A stretch of 6,991 nucleotides of DNA from Pseudomonadota bacterium (lineage in GTDB: Bacteria > Pseudomonadota > Alphaproteobacteria > Caulobacterales > Caulobacteraceae). The translations under genes were made by a program, and so were the position numbers. Below the pieces are notes generated by a model. The model made no database searches and was not told the DNA's origin. It saw only the letters and a program-made list of their open reading frames with translations. This document shows positions 1-5,981 of this stretch, in pieces. The stretch covers positions 1 to 6,991 of the forward strand of contig JAEZIH010000185.1 of the NCBI GenBank assembly GCA_023416055.1, read 5' to 3'. Each line of letters opens with the position of its first letter. The stretch's first letter is position 1.

Positions 1-458
1 TGGCCGTCTCCCTGCTCCTCTCCGACCCGAACGTGGCCCTGGCCGCGGCCCAGCCCGCCGCCGCCGCTGACGCCCCCGTCTCGGTGGCCGGAGAGCCGCT
101 GTTCGCGGACATCGTCGCCCGCTCGACCACGCTCAAGGCTCTTGCCTCTTCCTGGCGGGACTCGGGCGAGCTGGACCAGGCGGGCTTCGCCGCCGGCCCG
201 GTCTTCGCCGGCTTCCGAAGCCAGGCCGCCGAGCTCGCGGCTCTCGACCAGCAGGGTCACCTGGTCCTCAAGGAGCGCGGCGTCGACGGCGATCTGAAAT
301 GCATCCTGCGCGGCATCTCGGAGGACATCCCGGTCAAGGTCGCGGCCTTCGAGAGCGCGACCGACCCGGCGGAACGCCGCGTCGCCCTCGACGAGCTGCT
401 CTACCTGCTCGACGACAACGCCGCGGTGATCACCGCTCCGCCCCAGCCCGAGGTCTGA
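1..458 (+). CDS. Hypothetical exported protein, 5' end cut by window edge
   Basis: The reading frame is open from base 3 to the TGA at 456-458 and gives 151 visible residues. The first visible part (AVSLLL, a short polar break, then VALAAAQPAAAADA) looks like the end of a signal peptide with AxA-type cleavage sites, so I infer export to the periplasm. A GTG at 33 could serve as a start, but the hydrophobic stretch before it argues that translation begins further upstream. The bases at the window edge (TG in this frame) could even be the last two bases of a start codon. The mature part is acidic, largely helical by eye, and has one cysteine; I recognise no domain or catalytic motif. It ends 3 bases from the stop of the convergent reductase gene. 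The frame is well supported by codon bias; the function is unknown. Confidence 0.7.
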   Translation, partial: AVSLLLSDPNVALAAAQPAAAADAPVSVAGEPLFADIVARSTTLKALASSWRDSGELDQAGFAAGPVFAGFRSQAAELAALDQQGHLVLKERGVDGDLKCILRGISEDIPVKVAAFESATDPAERRVALDELLYLLDDNAAVITAPPQPEV

Positions 459-461
459 GGG

Positions 462-2618
462 TCAGTTCGGCCTTCTGAGAGCGTCGATGACCACGCCCTC
501 GGTCAGAAGCTGGGGCAGGATGCGGGGCTCGGCCCCGCCCGGCGAATATAGCAGGTACAGCGGCACGCCCGACCGGCCATGGCGCTGCAGCTCGGCGGTG
601 ATGGCGTCGTCGCGTCGGGTCCAGTCCCCGACCAGATAGACGGCGTTCGCCGCCTCCAGCGCCTCCGCCACCCGGCCCGAGCTCAGCGAGGTGCGCTCGT
701 TGATCTTGCAGGTGACGCACCAGTCGGCGGTGAAGTTGACCAGCACTGGTCGGCCGTCGGCCAGCGCCGCCTCGACCGCGGACGCCGACCAGGGCTGCGA
801 GGGCAGGGCCGTCGACGTGGCGGCGGGCCGGTTGCTCGCCGGCGGCAGACGCGACGCCACGCCGGCCAAAGCCAGGGCCGAGATCAGGGCGAGGGCGGCG
901 GCGACCGCGCTGACCACCGCCGTCCCGCCCTCGGCGCGCCGCGCCTGATTGACCCCGGCCAGCCACAGGCCGAAGGCGACCATCACCGCCGCTAGCAGCA
1001 GCAGGCCCAGCGCTTCGGCCCCGGCCTGGCGGGCGAAGACCCAGACCAGCCACGCCGCCGCTCCGTACATCGGGAAGGCCAGCAGGTTCTTGAGCCGCTC
1101 CATCCACGGACCCGGCCTTGGCAGGCGCGTCAACAGGCCGGGCGTGACGCTGACCAGCACGAAGGGCAGGGCGAGGCCCAATCCCAGCATCAGGAACACC
1201 GCAAGCGCCATCGGCCACGGCATCAACAGCGCCGCCCCGAGCGCGAAGGCCATGAAGGGGGCGGTGCAGGGCGCCGCCACGATCACCGCCAGCGCCCCTG
1301 TGAAGAAGGCGCCGGCGCCACCCGGCAGGCGAGCCAGCGGTCCGGAGCCGAAGCCCTGCAGACCAGCCCCGACCTGAAAAACGCTGGACAGGTTGAGCGC
1401 CACGGCCAGCATCAGCAGGGCGAGGGCGGCGATGACGGGCGGCGACTGCAGCTGGAAGCCCCAGCCGACCGCCTCGCCGGCGCCTCGCAGCGCCAGCAGC
1501 ACGCCGGCCAGCAGCAGGAAGGTGGTCACCACCCCCGCCAGGAAGGCCAGGCCGTCTCGCCGCGCATGGCCCGGATCGTGCGCCGAGGCGGCCAGCGCCG
1601 CCGCCTTCATGGCCAGGATCGGGAAGACGCAGGGCATCAGGTTCAGGATCAGCCCGCCCAGCAGGGCGAACAGGGCGGCCTGCAGGAAGCCGGCCGGCGA
1701 AACGCCTGCGCCCGCCCCGGTGTTGGCTGGACCGTCGGGCGCCGGCGCCAGGTCTCCCGATCCGGTCGCGCCCGGCAGGGCGGCGCCCGGCTCGGCGGTG
1801 ATCTCCCAGGCGCCGTGGTCGGTGACCAGCACGCCGGCGATCGGGTCGCTCGGCCCGCCGCCGCGCAGGTCGCCGCCGGCCTGCAGCGCCAGGGTCAGGC
1901 CTCGCGGCCCCCAGGTTCCGCCCTGCGGGGCCGGATGCTCGACCACCCCGCGTTCATAGGGGAAGAAGTAGCCGGTCCCGGGATCGCGTCCGGCCAGCGG
2001 GCCGCCGGTCGCCGTCAGGGTCACGACGCCGTTCGCGATCGTGGCGCGGGCCTCGATTCCGGCCGGGCGCGGAGCCGACTCCAGGACCGCGCGGATCGCC
2101 TCGCCGTGGCGCGGATCGACCGGCGCGGCTCCTTCGCGCACCGGCAGGTCCAGCGTCAGGGTCAGTTCGTCGGGCACGCACATCTCGGCGCTGCAGACGA
2201 GGAACAGCGCCCTGACCGTCAGGGGCAGAACCGTCCCCGGCGGCGCCGAGGCCGGAACCTCGATCGGAACCGGAAGATAGACTCGGCCCGAATAGCCGTA
2301 GTTCATCAGCCCGGCGAGGCGCTGCCGCTCGGGCACGGGCCAGACGATGTCTCCGGCGCTTGCCCCCGCGGGCATCGTCCAGGCCAAGGTCGTGGCGCCG
2401 CCGGAATCTCCCGGGTTGCGCCAATAGGTGTGCCAGCCGGGCGCGATCTCCTGGCGAACCGCGACGACGGCTGTCGAACCGGGCGCCGCCCACTGCGACA
2501 TGGCGACCAGTTCGGCGGCGATGCGCTCGGTGCGCTGCACGCGCCCGTCCTGCGCCGCGGCGGTCGCCGGCGCGCCCAGGGCGACAAGGACAAGGAGGAG
2601 TCGGAACAAACGGATCAC
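462..2618 (-). CDS. dsbD: Protein-disulfide reductase, DsbD family (ScsB-like)
   Basis: This 718-residue inner-membrane protein should pass electrons from cytoplasmic thioredoxin to periplasmic thiol proteins. Residues 1-22 are a signal peptide. Residues 30-280 form the periplasmic N-terminal part, with the CSAEMC pair at C142/C147. About eight membrane helices lie between 310 and 587, with C330 in NLMPCVFP and C451 in AAPCTAPF, the redox pair of the DsbD transmembrane domain. A C-terminal thioredoxin-like domain (605-718) has WCVTC (C634/C637) and a cis-Pro candidate in GVPLY (P686). These six are the only cysteines, exactly the three relay pairs. E. coli DsbD is about 565 residues; the longer N-terminal part fits ScsB-type members better, so the symbol marks the family and not strict orthology. 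The start is GTG at 2618 with a weak AAGG at 2627-2630. It lies 50 bases after the OmpA-like gene with no terminator seen between them, so co-transcription is likely. Confidence 0.93.
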   Translation of the reverse strand: MIRLFRLLLVLVALGAPATAAAQDGRVQRTERIAAELVAMSQWAAPGSTAVVAVRQEIAPGWHTYWRNPGDSGGATTLAWTMPAGASAGDIVWPVPERQRLAGLMNYGYSGRVYLPVPIEVPASAPPGTVLPLTVRALFLVCSAEMCVPDELTLTLDLPVREGAAPVDPRHGEAIRAVLESAPRPAGIEARATIANGVVTLTATGGPLAGRDPGTGYFFPYERGVVEHPAPQGGTWGPRGLTLALQAGGDLRGGGPSDPIAGVLVTDHGAWEITAEPGAALPGATGSGDLAPAPDGPANTGAGAGVSPAGFLQAALFALLGGLILNLMPCVFPILAMKAAALAASAHDPGHARRDGLAFLAGVVTTFLLLAGVLLALRGAGEAVGWGFQLQSPPVIAALALLMLAVALNLSSVFQVGAGLQGFGSGPLARLPGGAGAFFTGALAVIVAAPCTAPFMAFALGAALLMPWPMALAVFLMLGLGLALPFVLVSVTPGLLTRLPRPGPWMERLKNLLAFPMYGAAAWLVWVFARQAGAEALGLLLLAAVMVAFGLWLAGVNQARRAEGGTAVVSAVAAALALISALALAGVASRLPPASNRPAATSTALPSQPWSASAVEAALADGRPVLVNFTADWCVTCKINERTSLSSGRVAEALEAANAVYLVGDWTRRDDAITAELQRHGRSGVPLYLLYSPGGAEPRILPQLLTEGVVIDALRRPN

Positions 2619-2668
2619 GCCGGCGACCTTAGCCGCCCCGCCGACCCCGCGTCACGCGTCCTGCTGTC

Positions 2669-3115
2669 TCAGCGAGGCGCGGCCTCGACGAGCACCTCGG
2701 TGCGCCGCCGCATGGGTTCTGCGGTCCCGTCCGCGGTCATCGAACCGGACTGGCCTGCGGCGACCAGATCGAACGCCGGCGTCGGCCAGCCGGCGGCAGT
2801 CAGGGCCTCGGTCACGGCGACGGCCCGGCGTTCCGACAGCTCCAGATTGGCGTCGACCCCGCCCGTGGCGTCAGCTAGGCCGACGACTTGCACCCGGCGG
2901 ATGTCGCAACCCTGCAGCTGCGTCGCGGTCAGGCCGATGGCGTGCAGCGCCGGATCGGTCAGCCGCGCTTCATTCTCGCGGAAATAGACCTCGAACTTCT
3001 GCGGCGTGCACGGGTTCGGCTGCGCCACCAGCTCCGGCGCGCTGCGCGGGGTGTCCGCACACCCTGAGGCGGCCGCCATCGCGGCGCCGACCATGATCAG
3101 TCTCAGCCCCTTCAT
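2669..3115 (-). CDS. OmpA-family peptidoglycan-associated lipoprotein
   Basis: This is a 148-residue protein with a lipoprotein signal peptide (lipobox AASG-C, C19; Ala at +2, so outer-membrane sorting is expected). Residues 40-144 are a compact OmpA-like domain. It has FEVYF at the first strand, D82 in the loop that normally reads TDxxG (here LADATGG), LSERRA (S94-R97) on the following helix, and RRRTEVLV (136-143) at the last strand. In the family, the loop Asp and the helix Arg bind diaminopimelate of peptidoglycan, so the protein probably tethers the outer membrane to the wall. It is short, with only about 20 residues of linker. C36 and C70 flank the first helix and could form a disulfide, which is notable beside a thiol reductase gene. 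ATG at 3115 is preceded by AGAGGG at a suitable distance. The start codon lies only 14 bases after the terminator of the upstream gene. Confidence 0.88.
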   Translation of the reverse strand: MKGLRLIMVGAAMAAASGCADTPRSAPELVAQPNPCTPQKFEVYFRENEARLTDPALHAIGLTATQLQGCDIRRVQVVGLADATGGVDANLELSERRAVAVTEALTAAGWPTPAFDLVAAGQSGSMTADGTAEPMRRRTEVLVEAAPR

Positions 3116-3129
3116 TCCGCCCTCTCAGG

Positions 3130-3161
3130 AAAAAGGGCGGCCCGTCTCCGACGAACCGCCC
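3130..3161 (-). terminator. Intrinsic terminator of the glycine-zipper gene
   Basis: Read on the minus strand, GGGCGG (3161-3156) pairs with CCGCCC (3140-3135). The stem continues through two G-T wobbles into CGTC/GACG, closing on a GGA loop, for 12 pairs in all, and is followed directly by five T (3134-3130). It begins 27 bases after the TAA of the glycine-zipper lipoprotein gene. It also lies just in front of the OmpA-like gene, whose ribosome-binding region repeats the GGGCGG element. Confidence 0.85.
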
Positions 3162-3188
3162 TGTTCATTCACCAGGCTGGCCCGCGCC

Positions 3189-3533
3189 TTAGTAGCGGCG
3201 CTGACCGTTCTCCCAGTAGCACTCGGTTTGCCGGTTATCGTAGCAATAGTAGTACCGGCCTTGGCTGTCGCGGTAGCGCTGCTGGTTGGCGCGGTCCTGC
3301 GACGAGCCGCGGATGGCGCCCGCGGCGCCGCCCACGACGGCGCCGATGGCCGCGCCGGTTCCGGCGTTGCCGTCGCCGACATTGTTGCCGATGATGGCGC
3401 CGGCTACAGCGCCGATACCCGCACCGATCGCGCCCTGGCGCACCGTTTCATTGGTGCCGCCGTAGTACGGATCACTGGCGCACGCGGTGGCCAGAAGGCC
3501 GGCTCCGGCGATCGCGATGACTGCCTTTTTCAT
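3189..3533 (-). CDS. Glycine-zipper domain lipoprotein
   Basis: This 114-residue protein has a lipoprotein signal peptide (lipobox LATA-C, C18; Ala at +2, so outer-membrane sorting is expected). Residues 34-76 carry two GxxxG-type runs (GAIGAGIGAVAGAIIG and GAAIGAVVGGAAGAIRG) joined by an Asn/Gly/Asp-rich turn, the pattern of the glycine-zipper 2TM family, whose members pack as paired helices in or on the outer membrane. The C-terminal 35 residues are rich in Tyr, Arg and Gln and contain C97 and C105, which could form a disulfide. Similar small lipoproteins are common in Caulobacterales, and no enzymatic role is expected. ATG at 3533 has AAGGA at 3540-3544 with six bases of spacing. A promoter lies at 3571-3599 and an intrinsic terminator at 3161-3130, so the gene can form a single-gene unit. 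Confidence 0.9.
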   Translation of the reverse strand: MKKAVIAIAGAGLLATACASDPYYGGTNETVRQGAIGAGIGAVAGAIIGNNVGDGNAGTGAAIGAVVGGAAGAIRGSSQDRANQQRYRDSQGRYYYCYDNRQTECYWENGQRRY

Positions 3534-3570
3534 GGTATGTCCTTCATCCCTCGGGTTCGCCCCACGGGAG

Positions 3571-3599
3571 ATAATGCTGGATAACCGTCACGGTTCCAA
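3571..3599 (-). promoter_or_regulatory. Promoter candidate for the glycine-zipper lipoprotein gene
   Basis: On the minus strand, TTGGAA (3599-3594) and CATTAT (3576-3571) are separated by 17 bases, a fair housekeeping sigma-70 promoter placed about 38 bases before the ATG. The same bases can also be read as GGAAC-N16-CATT, one mismatch from the EcfG consensus GGAAC-N16-CGTT, so which sigma factor uses it is open. A palindrome lies in the spacer. Confidence 0.5.
3583..3595. repeat. Odd palindrome AACCGT-C-ACGGTT, possible operator
   Basis: This is a perfect 6+1+6 inverted repeat located between the -35 and -10 elements of the candidate leftward promoter and overlapping the -35. The position is typical for a repressor site, but no regulator family can be named from it and a 13-base palindrome may be chance. 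Confidence 0.35.
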
Positions 3600-3695
3600 C
3601 GCTATCCTCTCTGCAGGCCCGGACAGGGCTTCATCACAGGCCGCGCAGGGGGCGCGGAACGCCCTGCAGAAGGGCATGAAGACGGGGGTTTTCGG

Positions 3696-4034
3696 ATGCG
3701 TTTTTCCCAACCGGTCCGCATGGCGGATGACGGCGATCACAGTCCCGTGTGGGCGCGCTCGCGCCGCCGCCGGGGCAATCCCTTCATCGGTTTCGTGGTC
3801 ACCCTCCTGGCCCTTTTCGGCGTGCTGACCGCCGTGCTGGGCGTCAAGGAGAAGTCGCTGGCCGAAGGCGGGGCGATCATGGACGGCTGGATCTCCGCCG
3901 TCGTCGACAAGGTTCGCGGCGAAGCACCCCGGGTGGCCGACCAGGCCGGTGACGCCGCGGGCAAGGCTGCGGCCAGGGCGGGCGACGCCGCCCAGGCCGG
4001 CGCTGCAGCGGCCTCGCAAGAGCTCAAGAAATAA
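3696..4034 (+). CDS. Small single-pass membrane protein with Ala-rich tail, function unknown
   Basis: This is a 112-residue protein. Residues 1-28 are polar and end in an Arg cluster (R21-R26); residues 29-50 form one membrane helix; residues 51-112 are a mostly helical tail. By the positive-inside rule the N-terminus is cytoplasmic and the tail periplasmic. Within the tail, residues 84-105 form two 11-residue units, each opening AGDAA, resembling LEA-like amphipathic helices. I do not recognise a named family. ATG at 3696 follows GGGGG (3684-3688) at a fair spacing; a second ATG at 3720 has no ribosome-binding site, so I prefer the first. The next gene starts 57 bases downstream under its own promoter, so this gene may be transcribed alone. 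I found no convincing promoter upstream. Confidence 0.7.
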   Translation: MRFSQPVRMADDGDHSPVWARSRRRRGNPFIGFVVTLLALFGVLTAVLGVKEKSLAEGGAIMDGWISAVVDKVRGEAPRVADQAGDAAGKAAARAGDAAQAGAAAASQELKK

Positions 4035-4048
4035 CCGCACCGCTTGGT

Positions 4049-4081
4049 CGCCTCGCCCGGAACATCGCTCGGGGCGGGGCG
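4049..4081 (+). other. GC-rich stem-loop between the small membrane protein and lipid kinase genes
   Basis: CGCCTCGCCC (4049-4058) can pair with GGGCGGGGCG (4072-4081), giving ten pairs including one G-T wobble and a 13-base loop. No T run follows, so it is not a classical terminator. It could slow polymerase coming from 3696-4034, but it overlaps the EcfG promoter and may be a by-product of composition. Confidence 0.3.
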
Positions 4082-4083
4082 TT
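4059..4083 (+). promoter_or_regulatory. EcfG (general stress sigma) promoter of the lipid kinase/phosphoesterase pair
   Basis: GGAAC at 4059-4063 and CGTT at 4080-4083 are separated by exactly 16 bases, a perfect match to the EcfG/SigT consensus of Alphaproteobacteria. Transcription would begin near 4089-4092, next to or at the ATG at 4092. This implies an almost leaderless message or a start codon further inside. The position directly before a gene in the right orientation makes chance less likely. Confidence 0.72.
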
Positions 4084-4091
4084 CGGGCGGC

Positions 4092-5072
4092 ATGAGCGTG
4101 ACCCTGACCCCGCCGACCGGTTCCCCGGGCGAGCCTGACGCCGCGCCCGAAGCGGCGGCGGACGCCTGCGTGCTGACCCGTCACGCCCCGCTCCGGCGGG
4201 TGATCATGCTCGTCAATCCGCTGTCGGGCGGCGTCGGGCAGGGCGCCGCCGAGGAAGCCGCCGCCATCCTTGGCCGCTACGCCTGCGAGGCTTCGGTGGT
4301 CTCGCTGGAGCCCGGCCAGTTCGACGCCCAGATCGAGGCCGCGCTGGAGGCCCGTCCCGACGTCCTGTTCGTGTTGGCAGGAGACGGCACGGCCGGCACG
4401 ATCGCCTCCCGCGTCGGCCCCTCCGGCCCCCTGGTCGCCCCCCTGCCGGGCGGCACCATGAACATGCTGCCCAGGGCGCTCTACGGCACCGCCGACTGGA
4501 AGGCCGCCCTCAAGGTCGCGCTCGAGCAAGGCGCCCCCCAGCAGGTCGCCGGCGGCGAGGTGTCCGACGGCGACACCGTGCGGGCCTTCTACTGCGCCGC
4601 CATCTTCGGCTCTCCGGCCCTGTGGGCCCCCGCGCGGGAAGCGATGCGGGTCGGCAAGCTCGGCCTGGCCTGGGCCTATGCGCGCCGCGCCCTGAAGCGC
4701 GCCTTCACCGGCCAGATGCGCTTCGTCCTCGACGACCGGCCCGCTCGCCGCGCCGAGGCGCTCGTGCTGATCAGCCCGATGATCTCCCGCGCCATGGAGG
4801 AAGACACCGGGCTGGAAGCCGCGGCCATGAACCCCGCCGATGCGGTGCAGGCCTTCCGGCTCGCCGCCCACGCCGTCCTCGACGACTGGCGCCAGGATCC
4901 CGCCGTCACCACCCACGCCACGCGCCGCGTCGAGCTGCGCGCCCGCTCACGCATCCCGGCGGTGATCGACGGCGAGCCCATGCTGCTGCACCACACGGCC
5001 AGGGTGCGCTTTCTGCCCCACGCCTTCCGCGCCCTCGCGCCGCTTCCTCCGGCGGCGGAGGACAGCATCTAG
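4092..5072 (+). CDS. Diacylglycerol-kinase-family lipid kinase
   Basis: This 326-residue protein (from ATG 4092) should phosphorylate a lipid hydroxyl with ATP at the membrane. Residues 36-145 are the DAGK catalytic domain: the first strand with VNPLSGG (41-47), the nucleotide-binding loop AGDGT (96-100, GGDGT in most members), and PLPGGTMNMLPRAL (117-130). The C-terminal part carries the family's DGE element (IDGEP, 292-296). Length is usual for the family. Residues 1-30 are Pro/Ala-rich low complexity and look unconserved. A TTG at 4044 would extend the frame but has no support and precedes the promoter. GTG at 4170 is an alternative start that would leave a normal 5' leader. The last base of the TAG is the first of the downstream GTG, so the two genes are translationally coupled. 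The substrate is not readable; diacylglycerol, a sphingoid lipid or ceramide are all possible in this lineage. Confidence 0.9.
   Translation: MSVTLTPPTGSPGEPDAAPEAAADACVLTRHAPLRRVIMLVNPLSGGVGQGAAEEAAAILGRYACEASVVSLEPGQFDAQIEAALEARPDVLFVLAGDGTAGTIASRVGPSGPLVAPLPGGTMNMLPRALYGTADWKAALKVALEQGAPQQVAGGEVSDGDTVRAFYCAAIFGSPALWAPAREAMRVGKLGLAWAYARRALKRAFTGQMRFVLDDRPARRAEALVLISPMISRAMEEDTGLEAAAMNPADAVQAFRLAAHAVLDDWRQDPAVTTHATRRVELRARSRIPAVIDGEPMLLHHTARVRFLPHAFRALAPLPPAAEDSI
5057..5062 (+). promoter_or_regulatory. Strong ribosome-binding site fixing the GTG start at 5072
   Basis: GGAGGA lies inside the last codons of the lipid kinase gene, nine bases before GTG 5072. It decides the start of the phosphoesterase: the frame is open for hundreds of bases upstream, but homologous-looking sequence (GRILQFSDVHFG) begins right here. 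Confidence 0.85.
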
Positions 5073-5923
5073 TGGGGCGTATTCTCCAGTTCTCCGACGT
5101 GCATTTCGGCCGCGAACACCGGCGCGCCTGCGCCGCCGCTCTCGAATATGCGCACGCCGCTCCGTCCGACCTCGTGCTCATCACCGGCGACGTCACCCAG
5201 AAGGGCCTGCCCAACGAGTTCGACGCCGCGGGGGCGTGGATCCGGGACATGCCCGAGCCGACCTTCGTCATCGTCGGCAATCACGACGTGCCCTACTGGA
5301 GCCTGACGGCGCGGCTGTTCCATCCCTGGCGGGCCTTCGAGCGCGCCATCGGCCACCCGGCCCACGACCACCAGTTCCTGTCCGAGGCGGTGATGGTGCG
5401 CGGCGTGGTCACGGCGCGCGGCTGGCAGGCCCGGTTGAACTGGTCCAAGGGGGTCATCGACCTGGCCCAGACCCGCAAGGCCGCCGAGGCGCTGCGTCAG
5501 GCTCCCCCGGGCGCCCTGCGCATCCTCGCCTGCCACCACCCCCTCGTCGAGATGATCGGCACGCCGATGACCGGCGACGTCAAGCGCGGCGACGAGGCGG
5601 CCCTCATCTTCGCGGAGGCCGGGGTCGATCTGGTCGCCACGGGTCATGTCCACGTGCCCTTCGCCCTCCCCATCCGGCTTGGGGACCACTGCTCCTATGC
5701 GGTCGGCTGCGGGACCCTGTCGCATCGCGAGCGCGGCGCGCCGCCCAGCTTCAACCAGATCGACTGGGACGCCCACGAGATCGTCGTCACCGCCGTGGCC
5801 TGGACCGGCGACCGCTTCGAGCCGGGCCAGCAGTGGCGTCTGCCGCGCCGCCAGGACACTCGCCGCCGCTCGACGGCGCCGGACCCCGCTGTCCCCGGCG
5901 AGCGCGAACAGGCCGTCAGCTGA
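5072..5923 (+). CDS. Calcineurin-like metallophosphoesterase
   Basis: This 283-residue protein has the full set of metal ligands of the calcineurin-like fold, in order: DVH (D9, H11), GD (D40, in LITGDVTQKG), GNHD (69-72), CHHP (H155/H156) and GHVH (191-194). No signal peptide or membrane helix is seen, so it is cytoplasmic and needs two metal ions such as Mn or Fe. The order and spacing resemble CpdA-type (class III) phosphodiesterases, but many family members hydrolyse other phosphomonoesters or diesters, so cAMP is not assured. Residues 258-283 are an Arg/Pro-rich tail outside the fold. GTG at 5072 overlaps the kinase stop (TAGTG), so the two proteins are made together and probably share a pathway; the simplest idea is hydrolysis of a phosphorylated lipid or headgroup linked to the kinase. 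The unit ends at the bidirectional terminator after 5936. Confidence 0.9.
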   Translation: MGRILQFSDVHFGREHRRACAAALEYAHAAPSDLVLITGDVTQKGLPNEFDAAGAWIRDMPEPTFVIVGNHDVPYWSLTARLFHPWRAFERAIGHPAHDHQFLSEAVMVRGVVTARGWQARLNWSKGVIDLAQTRKAAEALRQAPPGALRILACHHPLVEMIGTPMTGDVKRGDEAALIFAEAGVDLVATGHVHVPFALPIRLGDHCSYAVGCGTLSHRERGAPPSFNQIDWDAHEIVVTAVAWTGDRFEPGQQWRLPRRQDTRRRSTAPDPAVPGEREQAVS

Positions 5924-5930
5924 GGCCACG

Positions 5931-5968
5931 AAAAAAGGGCCGCGGGTGACCGCGGCCCTCTCTCGTTT
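5931..5968. terminator. Bidirectional intrinsic terminator between convergent genes
   Basis: A perfect nine-pair stem, GGGCCGCGG (5937-5945) with CCGCGGCCC (5950-5958), closes on GTGA. On the minus strand six T follow (from the A run 5931-5936), making a strong terminator for the DUF1328 gene. On the plus strand the tail is TCTCTCGTTT, weaker but usable for the phosphoesterase gene, which stops 13 bases before the stem. Confidence 0.88.
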
Positions 5969-5981
5969 CAAGGCTTCCCGC

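Noticed and set aside
1566..2987. Long open frame on the plus strand (473 codons) opposite the reductase and OmpA-like genes
   Set aside because: It is antisense to two well-recognised genes, has Arg/Gly/Gln-rich shadow composition, and arises from GC-rich third positions.
3610..3670. Inverted repeat TCTGCAGG / CCTGCAGA with arms 45 bases apart
   Set aside because: Only eight pairs with a long loop and no further support; consistent with chance in GC-rich DNA.
4049..4081. Stem-loop as an intrinsic terminator for the 3696-4034 gene
   Set aside because: There is no T run after the stem, and it overlaps a perfect promoter; kept only as a low-confidence structure.
4044..4091. TTG start at 4044 for the lipid kinase
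   Set aside because: It is a rare start codon without a ribosome-binding site, upstream of the EcfG promoter, and adds residues with no family support.
3588..4916. 442-codon minus-strand frame covering the small membrane protein and lipid kinase region
   Set aside because: It runs antisense to a motif-complete kinase and crosses intergenic DNA; composition is Gly/Arg/His-rich with no domain.
4622..5071. N-terminal extension of the phosphoesterase frame
   Set aside because: The upstream part overlaps the kinase gene in another frame and is Arg/Pro-rich shadow sequence; GTG 5072 has a strong ribosome-binding site and the fold starts there.
5069..5971. 300-codon minus-strand frame opposite the phosphoesterase gene
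   Set aside because: It is antisense to a gene with all calcineurin-fold motifs and runs through the bidirectional terminator.
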